34,097 bases of DNA. It comes from Chromera velia. Lineage: Eukaryota > Sar > Chromeraceae. Below the pieces are notes generated by a model, which had not been told where the DNA came from, did not search any database, and saw only the letters and a list, made by a program, of their open reading frames with translations. Made by a program: the position numbers and the translations under genes. Of the stretch, positions 1 to 10,502 are shown piece by piece; position 1 is the stretch's first letter, and each line of letters opens with the position of its first letter. The stretch covers positions 1-34,097 of the forward strand of contig JAHBMJ010001201.1 in the NCBI GenBank assembly GCA_018398765.1. The letters run 5' to 3'.

Positions 1-447
1 TATTCGGATGCCTCTAGGAAGCCGAAGACGAAAGAGGTCAGGAAGGGGACTGTAGGGTTTTGGGGGGACGAAACGTGGAGCCACGAAAAGGGGGACGAAT
101 GGAACCCAGTGCTGTTCAAGACAGCAAGGTCAACAAAACTCCATGACCACCCGTACTCAGCAGAGATGGAAGCCCTCAAACAGACAGTGAGGGAAGCGTG
201 GCGACCATGCTACCTCATAGACGAATTGACGGGCAAATTCCCAAGGGTCCGTTTCTATCTGGACTCGAAAGGTGTCTATGACAGCCTGCGGTCCGGCAAG
301 TGCACAGCCGAGCCAGAGCTGCAGAAAGAGCTCGACTATGTGATCCAGGGCATAAGAAGGATGGGGGTGGACATGCTGAGGGACGTCGTGTGGACACCTC
401 GTGAGTTAAACCGAGCCGACTGGCTGACCAAACCAATTTGGTGGTAA
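1..447 (+). CDS. Ty1/copia-type retrotransposon RNase H domain, C-terminal fragment
   Basis: The frame is open from base 1 with no start codon, so the 5' part of the polyprotein lies outside the window. It ends at TAA 445-447. The fragment begins YSDAS, the first catalytic Asp of a retroelement RNase H, continues with YSAEMEAL (catalytic Glu) and YLDSKGVYDSL (second Asp), and ends LNRADWLTKPIWW. That ending matches the 'N-x-AD-x-LTK' tail typical of Ty1/copia polyproteins. In the living element this domain would degrade the RNA strand during reverse transcription. A purine run directly after the stop (about 447-476) could be the polypurine tract, but I could not find an LTR behind it. Whether the rest of the polyprotein is intact cannot be judged from here. 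Confidence 0.8.
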   Translation, partial: YSDASRKPKTKEVRKGTVGFWGDETWSHEKGDEWNPVLFKTARSTKLHDHPYSAEMEALKQTVREAWRPCYLIDELTGKFPRVRFYLDSKGVYDSLRSGKCTAEPELQKELDYVIQGIRRMGVDMLRDVVWTPRELNRADWLTKPIWW

Positions 448-1786
448 GGAGGAGGAATGGGAAAGAAGGGAGAAAAGAATGGAGATGAAGGATACTGCGC
501 ATTAAGAAAGGAATTTGAACAAATGGAGGCAACATGCAGCTGCTGCTGAACACTGGACTACTGTCCTAACTCTCCTCTGTACATCTCTCCTCCGACATGT
601 ACGGAAGTGACGGCATGCATCTCGACTCCACCTAAACGTGCAACTGCGTCTCACTCAAAATCCATCTCTCTCCCTCCTCTGAACCCTTTTTTCGTCCATT
701 CTCTTATCTCTTCCAATCTCTATCCCATCTCAGTCTGCGCGTGAACAGAAAAGATTGATGAATCAAACGGTATCCATGCTCAGAGTCAAGTGGAAGTCAC
801 TTGATCCCCTTCTTGTTTGTTGCTGAACAACACGCCTGAATGAATGTTTCTGCTCTGCAAACTGGGAAATCGAGAGACAGGGAAGCGGGAGATAAGGGGA
901 ACAGGATGGGGAATGAATTTGAGAAGAGCGACAGGCAGCTCCGAAAGGCAAGGGAAGGAAGGGATAAGGCAACGAAAGAAGGAAAGTCAGACTAGTCAAT
1001 CAACAAGAGGAAGTGCCTCAAATATCTGCAGATGCAAAATGGAAAAAAAAAAAAGAAAGGGATTAGTCAGACAACCAGAGGGAAAGCCTCAGACATCGGA
1101 AGATGTTAACGAAAAAAAAAAAAAAAAAGAAGAAGAAGAACAAGAAGAGGGATGAAAAGAAAAAGATGAAGGAAGAAAACAACAAAACAAATGAAAAGAA
1201 GACACAAATAAGCAAGGAGGAAGAAATGAAAAAAAAAAGAGGAAAGAGCGAAATCCGAAGGCGAAAACACACACTCATAGACAGGATAAGAAAGGCAATC
1301 ACACGGGGAAAGAAAAGAGCCAGGAAGTAAATGCGACAAGAACGAAAGAGGGGAAAGAGATAAAAAGGAAAAACAAGTACAACCAGACGTACACAGGTAG
1401 GCAATCTCGCACACAAAGTAGATATGGAGAGACAGCAACCCCGAGAAGAAGTGAATGTGAGCAGGACCCGGAGGGGGAGTGATGGCAACGCCAACCTGAC
1501 GGGGGCAGGTTGAACAGTCACTGCAAAGCCACAGTCAAGCTCCGTAACCCGATGAGTTCTGAATCACGGACACGGGAAGCGATGGGGAGAACTGAATCTC
1601 TGAACATGAAAAAAAAAAAAAAAAAGAGGTCAAAAGAGACTGAAAAAGAAAAAAAAAGAAAACAGAGCTGGAAGAAAAAAAAAAGAGGGAAAAACAAAGG
1701 AGTGGATGTCACCTACTCGAGTAAGGGGGAACGAGAACGCTGGCAGCTACTCGGTGCTCTCGCAGGCGACAAAGAGACAGAAGTGA

Positions 1787-1862
1787 GAAAAGAAAGAAAG
1801 AAAGAAAGGAAAAAAGAAAGAAAGACAGAAAGATAGACAGAAAGAAAGAAAGAAAGAAAGAA

Positions 1863-1895
<33 letters not shown>
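1787..1895. repeat. (GAAA)n followed by (GA)n microsatellite
   Basis: GAAA units with a few substitutions run to about 1864. They are followed by an uninterrupted GA dinucleotide run at 1866-1895. Confidence 0.9.
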
Positions 1896-1899
<4 letters not shown>

Positions 1900-2251
1900 G
1901 AAAAAAAGAAGAGAACGAAAGATATGCTAAGAGAAAATCAAGCAAATGGATAGAACTAAACTGGAAGAGGGGGCCCACTTGGAAAGTGGAAGTCTTGAAA
2001 GGAAGCTTGAAGAGATAAGAAAGAAAAAAGGAAGATCAACTGACTGAACAACTGACTGACTGACTGACCATATGAAGGAAAGAATAGAAGGAAGAAAACC
2101 AATTGAAGGACTGACAGAGTGAAGGAATGAAGTAAGTGAAGGAATGAAGTGAGTGAAAGACAGAATAACTGAAGTAAGTGAAGGAATGAAGTGAATGAAG
2201 AAATGAAGTGAGTGAAAGACCGAAAACGACTGACAAAGTGAAAAATTGAAG

Positions 2252-2302
2252 GACTGACTGACTGACTGACTGACTGACTGACTGACTGACTGACTGACTG
2301 AC
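2252..2302. repeat. (GACT)n microsatellite
   Basis: About twelve perfect GACT units. Degenerate GACTGA/GAATGAAGTGA-type units flank it from about 2040 to 2420, so this looks like the core of a decayed longer array. Confidence 0.9.
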
Positions 2303-2790
2303 CGAGTGACTGATTGACTGACTAAAGAATTGACTAACTGAAGGATTGACTGACCGGCAAGCAAACGAGTGGAATAGCCGACTGACTGACCGACCGACCG
2401 AACCACTGACTGACAGAAGTAAAATCCCGATCGATTGATTGAGAAACAGTCTGGAAGAAAAATGAAATTTAACGCGAGTTGACGAGATAGGGGGAATATC
2501 CGAAGTTCGGCCCTTGCGGCGCCGATCTTGGAATATCCTGCCGCCGCGCGCAGTAAAGTCAGACCCGGTCAGGAAGTGCGTGACCGTGCGCGAATGCGAG
2601 CGACTGAGAGCAAAATGCAAAACGTGCAATTGAGCTCAAAAAGTAATTCTTCACATACATGCAGAAAAATAAATGAAAGAGACTTGGATCGGAAAGAAAC
2701 ATTCAGAAGTACCAGGAGTGGGAATGGTGGACTGTCAGACTTTCTCTCCTGTAGGTACTGGACTGAAGTACCGACTGACTGAACTTATTG

Positions 2791-3567
2791 TCTCACCTAG
2801 CAGTAATATATTGCAATAGACCGTACAGGACGGAAGGGAGCCAGTAAACCAAACTAGACTGGACGGGACACAAACTTCGATCTATGGGCCCTCTAGCTAC
2901 GAGGGAAGGAGCTAGGTAAGAGAGCTCTGCTATACTGTTCTACTCTTCTTTAAGTGTGGGCGTGCCCACTGGCACCCGCAGCCTACTGGCGGGTACTGGC
3001 GGGCCGGGTTGGGCTGAGCGGCGGTGAGCGTATCTAAATGAGGAAGCTCTAGCTTAAATATATGTGGTCGGGCGAAACTTGGCAATTTGTCGCTGAAGAC
3101 CGACATAAGCCTACCTAACCCTCACAATGCCTCACAATAAGGGCCGGGTCGGCTCGATTGTTAAGAGATTTGAGGCCCTAGTACCCTGTCACTCAGTTAC
3201 ACTCAGTCAGTGTGACTGCTATGGTATGACTGTATAAATGTTTCTCGTACAATCTCTCGTACAAGAATTTGAATCAATTAGAATCCATACAACATTATTA
3301 ATGAGTTATCATCATTTTTAAGATTAGAATAATCATTAGTTTTATAAGTAAAAAATAATCTATAAAAAGTAATCTATAAAATATATCCCTCTCCTCTCTG
3401 ATTCGGATAGATTCAGACTATGAAAGTGTAGTCTAAAAGCGTCTGCTAAACTATATACATTAAAAACTAATGTACGATCGAATCATCCTGTATTGTTCAA
3501 GTTGAAGGTATTTTTTAAATGTTAAACTCATACAATATGCACTAAACAGAAAGACAGACAGACAGAC
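2791..3567. other. Intergenic, no gene seen
   Basis: About 2791-3230 has balanced composition, including a GC-rich patch at 2950-3030, with no long open frame. From 3231 it becomes AT-rich. Nothing in it resembles a tRNA, rRNA or known element, and it ends with a few GACA units beside the inverted-repeat element at 3568. Confidence 0.6.
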
Positions 3568-4033
3568 CCATGTTGTTAAATTAACTTAACTAACTAACTA
3601 TAACTAACCAGCACCCCCCATAACTAGTTATAAGCAAATAACCAGTTATAACTACTTATGAACTAAGTCTCCTCTGGATGCTAAATTGAGATAGATTTAG
3701 TATAAAACTATGGTCATATGACAACATAAGTTAGTGAATGGTATAGTTTGTAATGGAAAATGATATAGTTGATAAAAAAAAACTATTTTCAACACTTTCT
3801 GATGTACCAATCAAATGTGTTTTATATATTGTAATAAAGAGTATCAGTCTGTACTATAACCTACCGGCATACCAACATTTTTCATACCTGTAAAAATCAC
3901 CTTCTCTATAACTGAAAAGTTTGCATTTCAGCATTGATTTACCACTCATTAATAACTAGTTATAACTAGTTAAGTATAACCACTTTCTTCCAAAAAGTAG
4001 TTAGTTAGTTAGTTAGTTAATTTAACAACATGG
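3568..4033. mobile_element. 466-bp inverted-repeat (MITE-like) element inserted in (GACA)n
   Basis: The left end starts CCATGTTGTTAAATTAAC and the right end is its reverse complement, GTTAATTTAACAACATGG. Both continue into TTAGTTAG/CTAACTAA repeats, giving an inverted repeat of roughly 33 bp with a small indel. The interior is AT-rich, has no coding capacity and carries several TAACTAGTTA palindromes near each end. AGAC lies directly outside both ends and could be a 4-bp target duplication, but the target is itself a GACA microsatellite, so that is ambiguous. A non-autonomous DNA transposon is the simplest reading; I cannot name the family. Confidence 0.7.
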
Positions 4034-4063
4034 AGACAGACAGACAGACAGACAGACAGTCTG

Positions 4064-4094
<31 letters not shown>

Positions 4095-4680
4095 TAGACA
4101 GACAGATAGACAGACAGACAGACAGACTATATGTTTCTTCTTCTCCTTTCTTTTCTTCATGAACATGATAAACAAAAAGAAAGAAAACAACAAAGAAAAA
4201 GAGCATTACGACAACTCAGACAAAGTGGGCAGGGGGCCCGAAACTTGAGAGTTAAGCGCCCATTGCCTCTCCACTTCCCGAAAGACTTTCACGTGATCAC
4301 TGGTTTCACACGCTACTCTTATGCTGCTTCCACTCAAGACAAGAAAGAGAAGAAAAGAAAATAAGATAACAGACAGACAGACAGACAGACAGGCAGACAG
4401 ACAGACAGATAGACAGATAGACAGACAGACAGACAGACTATATGTTTCTTCTTCTCCCTTCTTTTCTTCATGAACACAATAAACAAAAAGAAAGAAAGCA
4501 ACAAAGACAAAAGAACATTACGACAACTCAGACAAAGTGGGCAGGGGGCCCGAAACTTGAGAGTTAAGCGCCCTTTGCCTCTCCACTTCCCGACAGACTT
4601 TCACGTGATCACTGGTTTCACATGCTACTCCTCTGCTGCTTCCACTCAAGACAAGAAAGAGAAGAAAAGAAGATAAGATA

Positions 4681-4719
<39 letters not shown>

Positions 4720-4990
4720 GGCAGACAGACAGACAGACAGACTGTATGACTTCTTTTTTCTGGTTTTTGTTCAGACTGTATTACTTCTTTCTTGTTAGCA
4801 CATGTAAAAAAACACAAATGCAAGAAAGAACGACAGACAAACAGACAGACAGATCAACAGACTGTATGGTTTCTTTCCTTCCTTCTCTTTATGAACACAA
4901 CAGACACCAACAACAAGGCAACAAAGACAAAAGCACGACACTGTTACTCAGGCAGACAGACAGAGACGGGCAGGCAGGCAGGTGGTAGGC
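4034..4990. repeat. Satellite of about 311-bp units joined by (GACA)n
   Basis: Two nearly identical units start at 4125 and 4436 (period 311). Each has a GACTATATG start, a pyrimidine-rich stretch, about 170 bp of unique sequence and then a (GACA)n array. Two shortened, more diverged units follow from 4740 and 4859. The short open frames here are repeat-derived: the same peptide appears in both full units. Confidence 0.85.
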
Positions 4991-5125
4991 ATACACACAT
5001 TCTCGCTTGAATGTTCTGGTCAGAGTCCGATTGAGGCGCTGACCTGTTTAAATTCTTTATTTCCGCGAAGCTCTGCTATGCCGGTCTAGCTCAGGGCAGA
5101 TTCTTTGTGTTTGTGCTGTCAGGCT

Positions 5126-5650
5126 TTATTCAGACCATCTGCATGTTTTCTTCTCAGGCCAAACGAGTGCCACAGAACCAACGTGAGGAAAGTTCTGATG
5201 CTTGCATGACAGACGCAGGACCACCGGAGAACCGCGAAAGATCTCAACTGCTCCATACTCAAACTTCTGCGCTTTCGTCCATGATCCCGTCGTCTCTACA
5301 CAACAACGCCCAACAAAGTGACCATTGACGTGCACGTCCAAAGAACGGGGGTCATTGGCGGCAAATTCCACCAGCAGTTGGAGCTGGACGGTATCCCTGC
5401 CCGAAGGTCCTTTGAGGCCGTTAGGGAACGCATTCGTTTCCTCGTGGCCTATGGCGAACTCAAGGAAGTGGTCCCCCTTCCCGTCGAACCAGGCCAGCGG
5501 AGCGCCGTTGTAATTGAACCTGTACTGGTGTCCAGACCACCCACTGCATTGTGAGGCACTCTTAGTCCAGAGTTGCTGTCCGGGGACCGGTAGAGGGGTT
5601 GATGGAGCGCCGCCAGGAGGCAACGGAACAGAGGAAGCAACACAGCCCAT
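5126..5650 (-). CDS. Unknown protein, possibly acylated, with a galactose-binding-like fold
   Basis: A single-exon frame of 174 aa. The ATG at 5650-5648 is directly preceded by an in-frame TAG, so it fixes the start; the stop is TAA. The protein starts MGCVASS. Gly2 followed by Cys3 is the arrangement that commonly receives N-myristate and palmitate, so membrane attachment is plausible. A Pro-rich linker (residues about 8-25) leads to a region with the rhythm of a carbohydrate-binding beta-sandwich (CBM6/35-like): LDVHVNGHFVG, then TTGSW, then a repeated hydrophobic pattern ending VVLRLSC and VGSVALVWP. There is no catalytic motif. I do not recognise the gene, and the fold call is from pattern alone. 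It stands isolated between repeats, with no neighbouring gene on its strand nearby. Confidence 0.6.
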   Translation of the reverse strand: MGCVASSVPLPPGGAPSTPLPVPGQQLWTKSASQCSGWSGHQYRFNYNGAPLAWFDGKGDHFLEFAIGHEETNAFPNGLKGPSGRDTVQLQLLVEFAANDPRSLDVHVNGHFVGRCCVETTGSWTKAQKFEYGAVEIFRGSPVVLRLSCKHQNFPHVGSVALVWPEKKTCRWSE

Positions 5651-6424
5651 CTACCTGGTCCAACACTGCAGAGGGAGTCTTGGGAGTCTCTGAATCTGAT
5701 AGAGACGTGCGGTCTTTGAGCTAGTGCGGGAACTGTGTGTTACTATGTGTTACAGTCTGGCGGGAACTGGTGGAGCTTCTCTGACACGTACACGTTCCCT
5801 CGAAGGTGACAAGTGAGACAGTGATTCAGGCTTCACGATTTGAAGGACAGTTATTAGAAGCTGGCAAGCGTAGACACCGCGGCCTGCAGACCCACGGGGA
5901 GACCCAGTTTGATTCCAGACTGAGAGAATGCGCACTAGGGGCGGGTGGTGTATCGGTGAGAATTGAAACTGCGGTACAAGATACAACAGGAATCTTGAGT
6001 GGTCAGAAAAGGTCTTCAGGCAACTTCTGACAGGCACTCAGAGTCTCACTCTGACTTGGGACTCAGTCGGGACTCGGGAAAACAATTAAAGGTCAGACAA
6101 ACTTGCATGCATGTTGATCGAAGGTATACCTACCGCGCGGGCGCGGCGCGCCGCGGGCACCGCCACCACGCGCGGCTCGCACTCGGCGATCGAACTGCAT
6201 GACCCCGGAAAGCGTAGCGTGGGGTATTTACAAAACACTCTACACCCGAGAGCAGCCCCCTTGCACGTCGCTTTCACACCCCTGGGGAAGCCAATCCTTC
6301 GGATCTAAATCCTAATCCCAACACTTACCCTGACATATTTTTCTATCATATTGTACACTCTTATAAGATATAGGTTATCAATTAATGCATTAAAATGTAT
6401 TACTCAATACAAAAACCTACAAAA
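5651..6424. other. Intergenic, no gene seen
   Basis: Upstream flank of the 5126-5650 gene. It has a very GC-rich patch (about 6130-6200) with GCGCG-type motifs, then turns AT-rich (6310-6420) before the LTR element. The short frames on both strands show no domains. The last five bases, CAAAA (6420-6424), are the left target duplication of the retrotransposon. Confidence 0.55.
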
Positions 6425-6740
6425 TTTGATGTGTATGCCCATCGTGGTGCGAGCGTTAGCGAGCGCCCCGCCTTCGCGTGTCGATTGTGATCATGGAACC
6501 GGCCCGTGTATGTGCACGTCGTTCCGGGGCCGCGATCAAAGTAAGCGCGCGCATCATTGCATACGATTTAGCCACATGAATCAACAGTCCTTTTTCTGTT
6601 GTATGAGAGTCAGACTGACAGAAACAGAATGAACGAGCGAATAACAACAAACGTCTAGCATGATAGACCTTCCGTCTGACTAACTGTCTCTGTCTCGATG
6701 AGCCCTCGTCTGCTAACGTATAGCTAGCCACTACACTACA
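6425..6740 (+). repeat. 5' LTR
   Basis: This is the direct-repeat partner of 8821-9136 with no length difference. It shares the block GCGAGCGTTAGCGAGCGCC and the end GCTAGCCACTAC-(A/G)-CTACA. It is preceded by the CAAAA duplication. Confidence 0.9.
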
Positions 6741-6784
6741 CGTGATAGCAGGAGCCTCGTTACGACTAAATTTGCTCTGTTACG

Positions 6785-8197
6785 ATGGAAGGTTTCACCA
6801 GAGAATTTGAAGAGTTGAAAGCCCTGTACCAAGCTCAGGCTGCAGAGATTGCTGAGTTGAGAGCGATCCTTGGCCACTTGCATTCCACTTTTTCCAGTGC
6901 TTTTGCGAAAGCGATCAAACCAATCTACGATTATGCTGGAACAGTTGAGGAATTCGAAGATTGGATCCGGGTGTGCGAGAAGTACCGCGACTTCCATGGT
7001 ATAACCGATGCGCAGCTGCTCAGTGCAGCCGACAGCCACCTCAAAGGCGATGCAGTCAAGGCTGTGAAGCTCGCAAAAAAGAATGGGCACATGCCTGCAA
7101 CGTGGTTGGAACTCCAGACTGTCCTGCTGACATATTTTCAGGACAGACGGACTCGTGATGATCACCGAGATGAACTGGACAGGATAAAGTGTGTGGGAGT
7201 GTCGGGCACAGATCTCAAAACATACATGAGCAACTTCATCTCTAAGATGCTCTTCATCCCTGATATGAGCATGAGTGACAAAGTATATCAGTACGAGAAG
7301 GGTCTTCCCAAAGATGTCTAGAAGGAGGTAAAGAGAAAGAAACCCGCAAACTTCGAGGCAGCAGTAGGAGCAGCATTTGAAGCACTCTCGATCGTTTCTC
7401 ACCGATCTGTTTTGTTTGCTGCAGCAGCAACCCATCTCAGAACACTTTTCTCAATAGAAGCACCCCCTGTAACCGGTGGTGGAGGTCATATGTCATATGA
7501 TCCCACTAGTCCAGCACCCATGGATATCAGTGCACTGGGGCAGACAAACAGAAGCAGAGAACACAATATCCGAAAGCTGCCACCCCTGACTAACAAAGAA
7601 AAAGAGATCCTCAGGGAGTTCTACGGGTGTTTCCTCTGCAGGACATTGCACGCAGGTCATGGTGCAAAAGACTGTTCTGACCGCGATATCATCATCATTC
7701 AGAAGCCGAAAGAGAGGACAGATGGCAGAGGGCCGAAACACCTGTCGTTTGGTCATGAGTCCGAGAAGACCAGCGACATCTACAGGCCAGAGGGGTAGCC
7801 AAAGATGGTCTATGCTACAGGAGAGAGGTCTGATGACGAGTGGGTGCACCGCCCCTCAGGCATGTATCACATCGAAGGGTGTGAGTGCAGTGAGGGACAG
7901 GACGGAGACGGCGAAGAGGAAGATGAGTTTGCCAATTCCTCTAACCGCCGTCAAACAGAAAGACCGATCCAGACAGGAGTCAAAAGCCATATGCCAGGCC
8001 CCAGAAGAGTAGAGAGGGAGAAGGAATTGACAGAGCAGCAGATCGTAGAAATCGAAAGCACATTCGCTGCCAGACAGGCAGAGAAGGAGGAGGAGATGGA
8101 GAGTAAGAAAGAGGAGACAGAGGAGACAACCTGTGGTGCCCTCCTGCATAAGCTGCGGGAAGTGGAAGCAGACCCCACCCTAGGTCAATCTCGTTAG
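6785..8197 (+). pseudogene. gag: Gag (capsid + zinc knuckle), interrupted by two in-frame TAG codons
   Basis: One reading frame from ATG 6785 to TAG 8195-8197 (471 codons) is broken by TAG at 7319-7321 and 7796-7798, with no frameshift. The first part (codons 1-178) starts with a predicted coiled coil and continues as a retrotransposon Gag capsid domain (W-x-E-L-x-x-x-L-x-x-x-F near codons 104-117, and YEKGLPKDV just before the first stop). The conserved continuation EVKRKKPANFEAA follows that stop, so the domain is cut within itself. The middle part has a zinc-knuckle-like motif, C-x2-C-x6-H-x4-C (CFLCRTLHAGHGAKDC). The last part is acidic, then Glu/Lys-rich. Decay is the simplest reading. 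Amber readthrough is an alternative because both breaks are TAG and the frame is otherwise clean. Confidence 0.8.
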
Positions 8198-8820
8198 AGT
8201 TTGTACACTGAGTGAAATAAAGGGAAGGGGAGGAAGCAAGAGTGTGTCAAATTGCGTCTGACAGAAGAAAGGAGAAGGCTGACAATTCTTCTGACCAGCA
8301 GCTATAAAGAAACACAAAAAGACCAGCTTGCAGTGTGTTTGTGCAGCAGTACTCAAAGTGTGGACGATTGATTGAGCACCATCAGTTATTCATGTTGACA
8401 GTGCACAGATGCATTGCCACCAAGAAGAGGAGAGAGGGAGGCTACAGGGTTGGCGAGTCTGACCCTACAGAGACTGGCATGGTTGCCACTAGAAGTCATG
8501 CGCGCATGCACAAAGCGAGTAAGCTCATGCAGGTCCAGTTGTGACCACAGCTTTCATGTCATATATTTATGAGCCAGACGATTGATCGAAGCGTGTGTGT
8601 GGATGTGAAACGAAATTTTTTATCCTCATGCAGATGCAATTGATTTCTTGATTCCGCGATGTCAGTCTTATGAGGATCGATGTGCATCCGTTCGCTTCTC
8701 ATTTCATTATGTGATTTCATTCAAGTATAGGCAGGAATAAATAAAGTATGATCGAGGATGAACGATGCTTGCATGAAAGAAAGGAAATGATCGAGGACGA
8801 TCATTCTGGGGAGGGGCATG
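8198..8820 (+). other. Noncoding 3' internal region of the LTR element with polypurine tract
   Basis: About 620 bp between the end of gag and the 3' LTR with no pol remnants in any frame. It ends in a purine run (about 8807-8816) that would prime plus-strand synthesis. Confidence 0.6.
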
Positions 8821-9136
8821 TGTGACGTGTATGCCCGTCGTAGTGCGAGCGTTAGCGAGCGCCCCGCCTTCGCGTGTCGATTGTGATTATGGAACCGGCC
8901 CGTGTGTGTGCACGTCGTTCCGGGGCCGTGATCGAAGTAAGCGCGCGCGTCATTGCATACGATTTAGCCACATGAATCAACAGTTGTATTTCTGTTGCAT
9001 GAGAGTCAGACTGACAGAAACAGAATGAGCGAGCGAATAACAATAAACGTCTAGCATGACAGACCTTCCGTCTGACTAACTGTGTCTGTCTCGATGAGCC
9101 CTCGTCCGCTAACGTATAGCTAGCCACTACGCTACA
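8821..9136 (+). repeat. 3' LTR
   Basis: Starts TGTGACGTGTATGCC and ends CTACGCTACA. It is followed directly by the right target duplication CAAAA (9137-9141). Confidence 0.9.
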
Positions 9137-9492
9137 CAAAAACTTTAATCAAGTCAAAATTAAATTGACTTAAAATCTTAATGCTATAGTTTCAATTAAT
9201 CCTAGTAAGTGTTCCTTCAAAAAATGTATCTTTTCTGACATGCAGTGGCACCAAAAGCTACACATTTCATACAAGCCGATAACAAGTTAACGGTGCATCT
9301 AACGGTGCATAATAATAATAATGATTATAATCATGTACTAGACAGTCTAGACTCGGCCGTAATAATGACAACATAACACATACTACGTAAAACTTTTAAT
9401 TCAAACGACGGTTTTAACCTAGGTTTTGACATTCATTTAAGCAAATATTTGTTTGAAACCCTGCATCATGATCAGAGTGTTCATGCAAAAGG
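9137..9492. other. Intergenic, no gene seen
   Basis: AT-rich spacer between the retrotransposon and the stop codon of the minus-strand WSC gene. It includes a short ATA/ATT-rich patch at about 9300-9345. It would contain the 3' UTR of that gene. Confidence 0.5.
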
Positions 9493-10502
9493 CTATCGCG
9501 AGACAGAGGGAGGCGTGTAGTCTCCTGCTGCCAGGACTGAAGGCTCTTCTGGTTCTGACAAAGACGTCGTGGTTGTTGTGGTCGGCTCCGGGGTTGTCGT
9601 TTCTGTGGTAGTGGTGATGGTGGTGGTTGTAGTGGTTGTTGCGACAGTGGTGGTGGTTGTGGTGGTGGATGCAGCCTCAAAAACAGTTTTAGGGGGCTCG
9701 AAGGCCGGAACGACTTCGACTGTCGTTGTTGTCGTGGTGGTAGTGGTAGTTGTGGTGGTGGTAGTTGTGGTGGTGGTGGCAGTTGTGGTGGTGGTGGTAG
9801 TAGTGGTGGTAGTGGTAGTTGTGGTGGTGGTAGTTGTGGTGCTGGTGGTAGTTGTGGTGGTGGTGGTAGTTGTGGTGGTAGTGGTATTGGTAGTTGTGGT
9901 GGTAGTGGTTGTCGCTTCAGTGGTTGTCGACGTCTGTACACGCTTGGGTGGCTCAAATGCAGGAATGGGCTCGGTCGTGGTTGTGACTGTGGTGGTGGTG
10001 GTGGTGGTGGTAGTGGTTGAAACTGTGGTGGCCGCAGAAGTGGAAGTCGTGGTGGTTGTGGGAGTGGTGGTCGTCGTGGTTGTGGTGGTTGCAGTGGTTG
10101 TTGTGGTGGGAACTGCAGTAGTGTGTGTAGTAGTGGTGGTAGTGGTAGAAGTCTCAACGTGTTTTGGAGGAACAAACGCGGGTGGAGTTGTGGTGGTGGT
10201 TGTATGCGGGACGGTTGTCGGTGGAGCAGTGGCAGGCATAGTGGTCGTGGTCGTGGTGGTGCTGATTGTTGTGGTGGTAGTCGTGGTTGTCGTGGTGGTC
10301 GTATTAGTTGTGGTGGTGGTGGTGGACTTAGTGGAGGTTGTGGTTGTGGGAGTGCGCACGCTCTTCGGAGGTTCGAATGCTGGCGCTTCCATGAGGGTGG
10401 TTGTTGTCGTGGTAGTCGTCGTTGTCGTTGGGGGCCTGACTTCTTGGGGAGGCTCGAAGGGAGGCGAGGCGGTGGTGGTGGGTGGAAGAAATTTGGTCCC
10501 CT
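9493..10502 (-). other. Exon 5 of the WSC gene: Thr-rich C-terminus
   Basis: Poly-Thr blocks are interrupted by five spacers of the FEPP/FVPP-x-x-V type at irregular spacing, and the exon ends TPPSVSR and TAG. The start at 10502 is phase-compatible with the donor at 11026. An alternative acceptor at 10614, with a better pyrimidine tract, would add 37 residues that include a hydrophobic stretch. Confidence 0.6.

Larger units (their letters stand above)
448..2790. repeat. Purine-rich low-complexity intergenic region
   Basis: No gene is supported here. From about 840 to 2340 the plus strand is overwhelmingly A and G, with A runs at 1036-1048, 1112-1128, 1610-1625 and 1675-1684. Open frames exist on both strands, but they encode only Lys/Glu/Arg or Phe/Leu/Ser low complexity and have no domains. 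About 500-760 and 2400-2790 have more normal composition and nothing recognisable. The first 30 bases follow the copia stop codon and may still belong to that element. Confidence 0.75.
6425..9136 (+). mobile_element. Non-autonomous gag-only LTR retrotransposon
   Basis: This 2712-bp element has two 316-bp direct LTRs of identical length (6425-6740 and 8821-9136) and a perfect 5-bp target duplication, CAAAA, at 6420-6424 and 9137-9141. A polypurine tract (about 8807-8816, TGGGGAGGGG) sits just before the 3' LTR. The 2.08-kb interior has one gag-type frame and no protease, integrase, reverse transcriptase or RNase H. By eye the LTRs differ at about 19 positions (about 6%), mostly transitions, so insertion is not recent. 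The right LTR begins TGTGACG; the left has TTTGATG, so its terminal TG is mutated. I could not match the sequence after the 5' LTR to a known tRNA primer site. It would depend on proteins from another element. Confidence 0.85.

Noticed and set aside
844..1836. Lys/Glu/Arg-rich frames on the plus strand and Phe/Leu/Ser frames on the minus strand
   Set aside because: Products of the purine-rich low-complexity DNA, with no domains and no consistent start or splice context.
5084..5100. TCTAGCTCAGG resembling a tRNA A box
   Set aside because: There is no B box or foldable acceptor and T stems downstream.
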